Below are positions 59,130 through 64,000 of a DNA stretch of 64,000 bases, piece after piece. The DNA comes from Ryuthela nishihirai (taxonomy: Eukaryota > Arthropoda > Arachnida > Araneae > Heptathelidae), in the NCBI GenBank assembly GCA_038380435.1, contig JAWZYU010000013.1, positions 69,031,446-69,095,445 on the forward strand. Reading direction: 5' to 3'. Position 1 is the first letter of the stretch, and the number at the start of each line of letters is the position of its first letter. A program made the position numbers and the translations under genes. Below the pieces are notes generated by a model. It saw nothing but the letters and a program-made list of their open reading frames with translations. It searched no databases and was not told the origin of the DNA.

Positions 59130-59774
59130 TAATGAAACATGGGGTCAGGAAGGAAGAATACACCTACGAAATTTGGGACCTTTCGGTCAAACACGTTGGG
59201 AATTGCAGAGTACCAAACTCTGTCTAAATAAAAACATTGATAGCTTGCGACAACGCCACGCGCTATGAGAGCGAGTGCTGAGTTAGCAACGACCTTTACA
59301 ACACAGGGCAATTCTTCATGTTGAATCTGTGCTAAAATGTAAGGGACTATGCCTCGCAAAACTAACCTTGAGTGCAGTAAAATATAGAATATGCAGATTA
59401 AAACCGGGACTCTTGCAGCGATGTTTTTTATTCTAACGAAGACAAGGGCCAAGTAGGAACCAATTTTTTAACCAACCATAAAGGGGGAAGGGGCGTGTAG
59501 GAAATTTGAACCATGTGGTCATATATTACGGGAGCCATAGGTCAGCAAAATCTGTTAAAACGGAAATAAAAATCTCGATAGTTAGGTCGAAATGAAGCTA
59601 CGGCTATGAAAGAATGTGCTGACGTCAACAAAGCCGTGTAATTCTAAAAGGGAGCTCTGCGACGTTAGCACCGACCAAAGCAAACGCTGGGAAATTCTCT
59701 TTGTGTTGAATCTGTGCTAAAGTGTTGTGTGTGTGTGTGTGTGGGGGGGGGGGGTGCTTGTAAAACTTAACTTT
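59130..59774 (+). repeat. diverged tandem repeat hit by LINE
   Basis: Two related units, about 59140-59440 and 59500-59774, share gcaattcttcatgttgaat / gaaattctctttgtgttgaa, ctgtgctaaaatgt / ctgtgctaaagtgt and aaaactaaccttgagtgcag. In the second unit the last block is interrupted by the LINE and resumes at 63366. The second unit carries a (GT)n(G)n run near 59727-59755. Confidence 0.7.
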
Positions 59775-62700
59775 CATCATCATCATCATCATCCTCAAGC
59801 AGCCATGTACGGAGGTACAACCAGACCGTGCGATTTAGTTCTCCAAGCAAGTCTGTCATGAGATACATCTACTGCATCTGGCCACTTCACACCAATTCTA
59901 ACAAGGTCCTGTTAGACATTGTCTGCCCACCGCATTCTAGGTCTCCCCTTCTTTCTGAGGCCTTTAGGCACACTGTCCATAACCCTATTCGCCAATCTAT
60001 AATTATCCATACGGGCAACATGGCCAAACCAACGGAGTTTCTCTCTGCACAATATGCTGCTTAAAGGAGGTTGCCGACTCATTTGCCTAACCTCATCATT
60101 AGTTCCAAAGTTGAACCACCTAATGCCCAAGATACTGCGCAAGCATCTGGAATCAAAAGCATCTAGTTTCCTGTTATCTTGTTTACAAAGTGTCCAGGTT
60201 TCACTACCATAACTAACCCTAGAAAGAACCAAATAATTATACAGTCTAATTTTAGTCTTTAGGTGTATACGCCTATTTCTCCACACACTCCATAGATTCT
60301 TAAAAGTCACGGCAGCAATCCCTATTCGTCTGTTAATCTCATGCCGCACATCAAAATTATCTGTTGCATACCTCCCAAGATAATTAAACTGTGACAGCTG
60401 CTCAAGACTGCAATCATTCAGATTAACTGAATCACAGCCTGCCTGACCAATTTTCATCACTTTAGTTTTCTCTGTTTATAACCAAAGCTACTCTACTACC
60501 AGTCTCATCAACAGCTCGAATGAAAGAGTTCATCTCATTCATCAACATCGTTTGCCAAAAGGGCTAAATCATCAGCATAATCTAAATCAGAAATTTTCGT
60601 ATCTCCAGTCCATTTAAGGCCAAAATCTTTCCCTCGAAGTGAATTTCGCATAACATAATCAATAACCAAGCTAAAGAGAAAAGGAGACAAAATGCACCCT
60701 TGTCGCAAGCAATGCTAAACCAATTGCTACAAGCCTTACCAACTCTTACACACGACTCAGTGTTATTATAGAGAGCTTTCATTATGTTAACTAACTTGTC
60801 AGGTATACCATATGATTTCACAATCAGCCACAAATTATGACGATCAACAGAGTCGAAAGCCTTTTTGAAATCAACAAAGCTAGCAACCAAAAGTTTCTGA
60901 AACTCTAAACTTTTCTCAAGAATCTCCTTAATTGAAAATATCTGATCCACACATCCCCTACCACTTCTGAATCCACATTGCTCATCACGCAATTGACTGT
61001 CAACCAGATTCTTAATTCTATTAATCACAATCATGGAAAGAACTTTACCTGGAACAGAAAGTAGGCTGATATCCAAATAGTTATCACAAGATCTGCGATC
61101 ACCTTTTTTGAAAATAGGGATAACAATAGCTCTGGTAAAATCCTTAGGAACCATGCCTTTATCATAAACGATATTCAGAATTTCAGTCATCCAAGTGGTA
61201 ACCGAAACATTCCCAGCTCTAAGCATTTCGGTAGTAATTTTATCTACCCCTGGGGATTTATGTAGTTTAAGTTCAGAAACAGCCAAAATAACTTCAGAAT
61301 GTGTTATAGGGCCAACATTAAAGCCACCAATGCATCTATCATCATTGCAAACAATGGGAGTAGAACTAACCACATTGTTTAGAACATCACTGAAATGCTC
61401 AGCCTACCTAGCCATGACAGAATCCTCCCTTTCTATAACCTTACCTTGTTTTTCCTTCAATCCTTGTATGCCTGTCCGTTTTCTACCCGACAAAACATTA
61501 ACTATCTGGTACAGCTCTCTGCTGTTGTGCTGTCTAACTGCTTCCTCGGCTTTGTCAGCCAAACCATCAAGCCAAAGATTCTTATCAGCAGCTATCTGAT
61601 CCTTTACACGTTTATTAAGTTCTCTGTAATGCTTTCTATTAGGACTAGTAGGGTATTGATTAAGGTCATTCCTGCAGTTCTTTCTTTCCGAAATAAGCTC
61701 AAGTGCCTTATCACTCAGATAATTCTGTCTCTTCTGCTCCTTTTTTCCTAAAAGAGTACTGTTAGTGTCCAAAAAACCTGTTTAAAATGATCCCATTTTT
61801 TCTCAACTTCAGTAGTAAGCATACCATGACTGTCATAAAAACTAAGTAACCTATCATGGTAAGCTTTGGCTATAACTGGGTCTTTCAGAGCTTCAGTATT
61901 AAAAGTAAAATTTTTAACCCTAGCACCAGATATTTTAAGTTTAAGTTACAAGACACTTTTAACAAGGTAATGGTCAGATCCAATTTCAGCTCCCCTATAT
62001 GACCTGGTATTCCTAACAGAACTAGCCCATTTACTGTTAATTAATATATAATCAATCATATTCTTATGCAGCCCATCGGATGAAACCCATGTTTACTTTT
62101 GTATGTCGCGCTGTTTGTAATAAGTGTTAGTTATTCTGAATCCATTCAGTTTACTTACCTGTAGGAGACGATGCTCATTGCCATTGCAGCTACCAATACC
62201 AAAAGGGCCTATCACCCCTCCCGAAAGAGCAGAGTCAGTACCCACTTTGGCATTGAAGTCACCAAGAACAAGGGTAGTATCTCCTTTCTTGATAGAATTC
62301 AAAATATCCTGAAGTTGTCCATAAAACCTATCCTTCTCATCCTCATCGGCATCCTCAGTGGGGGCATAACAGCAGATAACATTCAAGTCTTTAACGCTTG
62401 TCTGAAATTTTGCTGTAAGAAACCTTTCATTAATGCACTCATATCCTAGAAGAGCATCACTAGCGTGTCTGCTGAGAAGCAGACCCACGCCTTGGTGATG
62501 CTTATTGTCGTCCCTCCCTGAAAAGAGAAATTTAAGATTATTTTTAAGAATCTGACCTTTATCTGTCCATCTGGTCTCTTGCAAGCTCTCTAATCTAAAT
62601 TATAATGGTGGAATTCTTGTGTGAGGACATCAAGAGAAAAAGCTCTGTGCAGAGTCCTCACATTCCAACTACCGATGGAGAGAAAATGGTTAGTGGGATG

Positions 62701-63365
62701 TTTAAAGAAACTATGTTTATTGAGAGAGGGAATGCCGACAATATCAAACAGCCCCCTAATCGCAGACATGGGGCAAAGACCCGTTCCCCCACCACTAAAG
62801 GCTGAAGCCATCTACACTGGAAGACTTGCTCCAATGTAGAATTTGACGATGCCAATAGAAGCAAAGAGTTCAGGTGCCTGCGATGACCTCTGCTCAGGAT
62901 TATCCACCAGCTGATAAACATATCCTGCGAATCTATTCACTTGGGGCTGTCAACCCACAAACAAACAGAAAAAAACAACGGAAGATTTTCCCTCCACAGA
63001 AGCCCACCAGTGCAGCAAAATCAGGATCCTCAAACAAAATCAGCTCAGAGCCTTATATCTGTCCAGTCCAGTGGGTTTATATGGTCAGCACCAGGACACT
63101 GTGTGGTTGACCACTCCTCAGCAAGGTAGAAAAATAAAGAAAAGTAGCCATAGTTGTCCAGATCAGTAGGCCACACTAATCTGGCAGCCCTCCCCTTCCG
63201 TTCACTTTCACAAGAGAGTATCTCTTTTGAAAGGTACTAACGGTCTGCACCACGAGAAGGCGGAGTCGGACATTAGGTGGTAGGCCTGGCCGGTTCTATG
63301 CATCATCACAGGGGATTGGTGCATAGCTCTCCTTCCAGTGACTACCTAGCTACCATTTACAGGCG
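59775..63365 (-). mobile_element. nearly full-length non-LTR retrotransposon (LINE)
   Basis: Runs right to left. The 3' end has a (CAT)n run, as seen on the plus strand at 59775-59792, i.e. (ATG)n on the coding strand. Target duplication is aacttaacttt (59764-59774) against aacttaccttt (63366-63376), one mismatch. The order is 5' UTR (about 62840-63365), apurinic-type endonuclease, RT, C-terminal region, short 3' UTR. The microsatellite-like 3' end instead of poly(A) occurs in RTE- and CR1-related elements; clade is not certain. Confidence 0.9.
59912..62840 (-). pseudogene. LINE endonuclease-reverse transcriptase, few lesions
   Basis: In order: N-terminal endonuclease start (GSWNVRTLHR, about 62640-62680), a frame break near 62590, then QETRW, VICCYAPTED and LVLGDFNAKVG (62093-62584), the endonuclease glutamate and GDFN motifs. 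A linker follows at 61404-61772 (NRKHYRELNKRVKDQIAADK), an in-frame stop near 61400, then RT (60582-61373) with FKKGD, GFRSGRGCVDQIF and FVDFKKAFDSVDR. A frameshift at about 60690 leads to GCILSPFLFSLVIDYVM in another frame, and LDYADDLALLAND near 60562-60595, so the YADD centre is kept. The C-terminal part (59912-60460) has FNYLGRY and LRRILGI-type sequence (here LRSILGIRW). Only a handful of lesions; a recently inactivated copy. Confidence 0.88.
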
Positions 63366-63376
63366 AACTTACCTTT

Positions 63377-64000
63377 AGTGCAGTAAAAATAAGAATGTAG
63401 GGATTAAAGGTCAGCGCCGGGTGCCGTTCAGCTAGTAAGTAATAAAAGTACAACTAATGCCAAATAACCGTTTAAGTGTTTCTTTTAACTTCGACAGATA
63501 TCTCTATATTATTTTCAAATATTTAAAATATGCCCACCGAGTTATTTAATTAAGTATCTTCTCTCATATTTAATCGAAGTTCTAGATTTTATTAACATCT
63601 TAAAAATCACTAAACATTTTTGCAAAACAGTGTTTTCGACACATAATTGAGACAATATGCTTGTTACGAATACTGTTGAGATTTGAAACAAATAAATCCG
63701 TTGACGACAATAAAATATACCATGATAAGTTTCAGCTAATAAATGTACAAACTTAAATAATTTTAAATACATGAAGTCAGAAATGTTCTGGTAATGTGTA
63801 CTAACTAAACCTATCTAAATGGTTTATACCCGACCCGCAATGTGATTCAGGATCCGACATGTACCCCACTGCATCCTTCTCGAAAAACAGAATAATCGCT
63901 ACAATCATTGGTCGGTGTTTCAGATGTATCAGAGCGATCTCAGTGTTTTCTAAAAATGAATCTCACTGGCACGAAAAGAAATGATGGAAAAACAAACAGT
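63377..64000. other. unassigned right edge
   Basis: 63377-63440 continues the repeat interrupted by the LINE. The remainder is AT-rich; a 76-codon minus-strand frame (63542-63772) shows no domain. Confidence 0.4.

Overview
The window is non-coding, transposon-rich animal DNA. It is AT-rich, full of tRNA-derived SINEs, and carries Tc1/mariner, Tigger/pogo, hAT, Ty3/Gypsy and several LINE relics. I found no convincing host gene. The transposon mix suggests an arthropod, perhaps a chelicerate, but that is an impression and not a proof. Almost every open frame seen is either transposon-derived or a chance frame in repeats.

The dominant architecture is two very large inverted repeats. Palindrome 1 has arms 1653-8090 and 8835-15272, each exactly 6438 bp, around a 744-bp spacer rich in CA dinucleotides. 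The arms are almost identical: I noted about a dozen differences by eye, mostly in the outer half. They hold a satellite-like array, a segment of about 0.7 kb in tandem, and old SINE fossils, but no transposase that would explain a transposon with long terminal repeats. Palindrome 2 has arms 28071-36812 and 41661-49456 around a 4.85-kb spacer. Its arms are visibly more diverged (about 96% identity in one sample). Both arms share SINE and Tc1 insertions, so the inverted duplication is younger than those insertions or the arms have exchanged sequence since. The right arm has lost about 1 kb. Its outer end joins a MITE hairpin directly to the middle of a Gypsy reverse transcriptase.

Region by region: 1-1652, a dead mariner-type transposase; 1653-15272, palindrome 1; 15273-20260, hAT MITEs, a LINE fragment, SINEs and a truncated Tigger; 20261-22500, a decayed repeat-containing frame; 22500-27770, an Asn-rich decayed frame with SINE and LINE insertions; 27775-49456, a dispersed repeat with a MITE and then palindrome 2, whose spacer carries an intact DD41D mariner-type transposon (38261-39754); 49506-51960, a 5'-truncated Gypsy pol; 51961-55738, mostly unassigned, with a second copy of a hairpin-headed repeat; 55739-58037, a Tigger transposase pseudogene split by a hAT MITE that itself carries a piece of Tigger coding sequence; 59130-63376, a diverged duplicated repeat hit by a nearly full-length LINE; then unassigned DNA to the end.

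The parts do not form a pathway. They interact as nested insertions and duplications, which gives a relative order of events. The most plausible functional gene in the window is the DD41D transposase at 38474-39550. All boundaries were placed by reading, not by alignment software.
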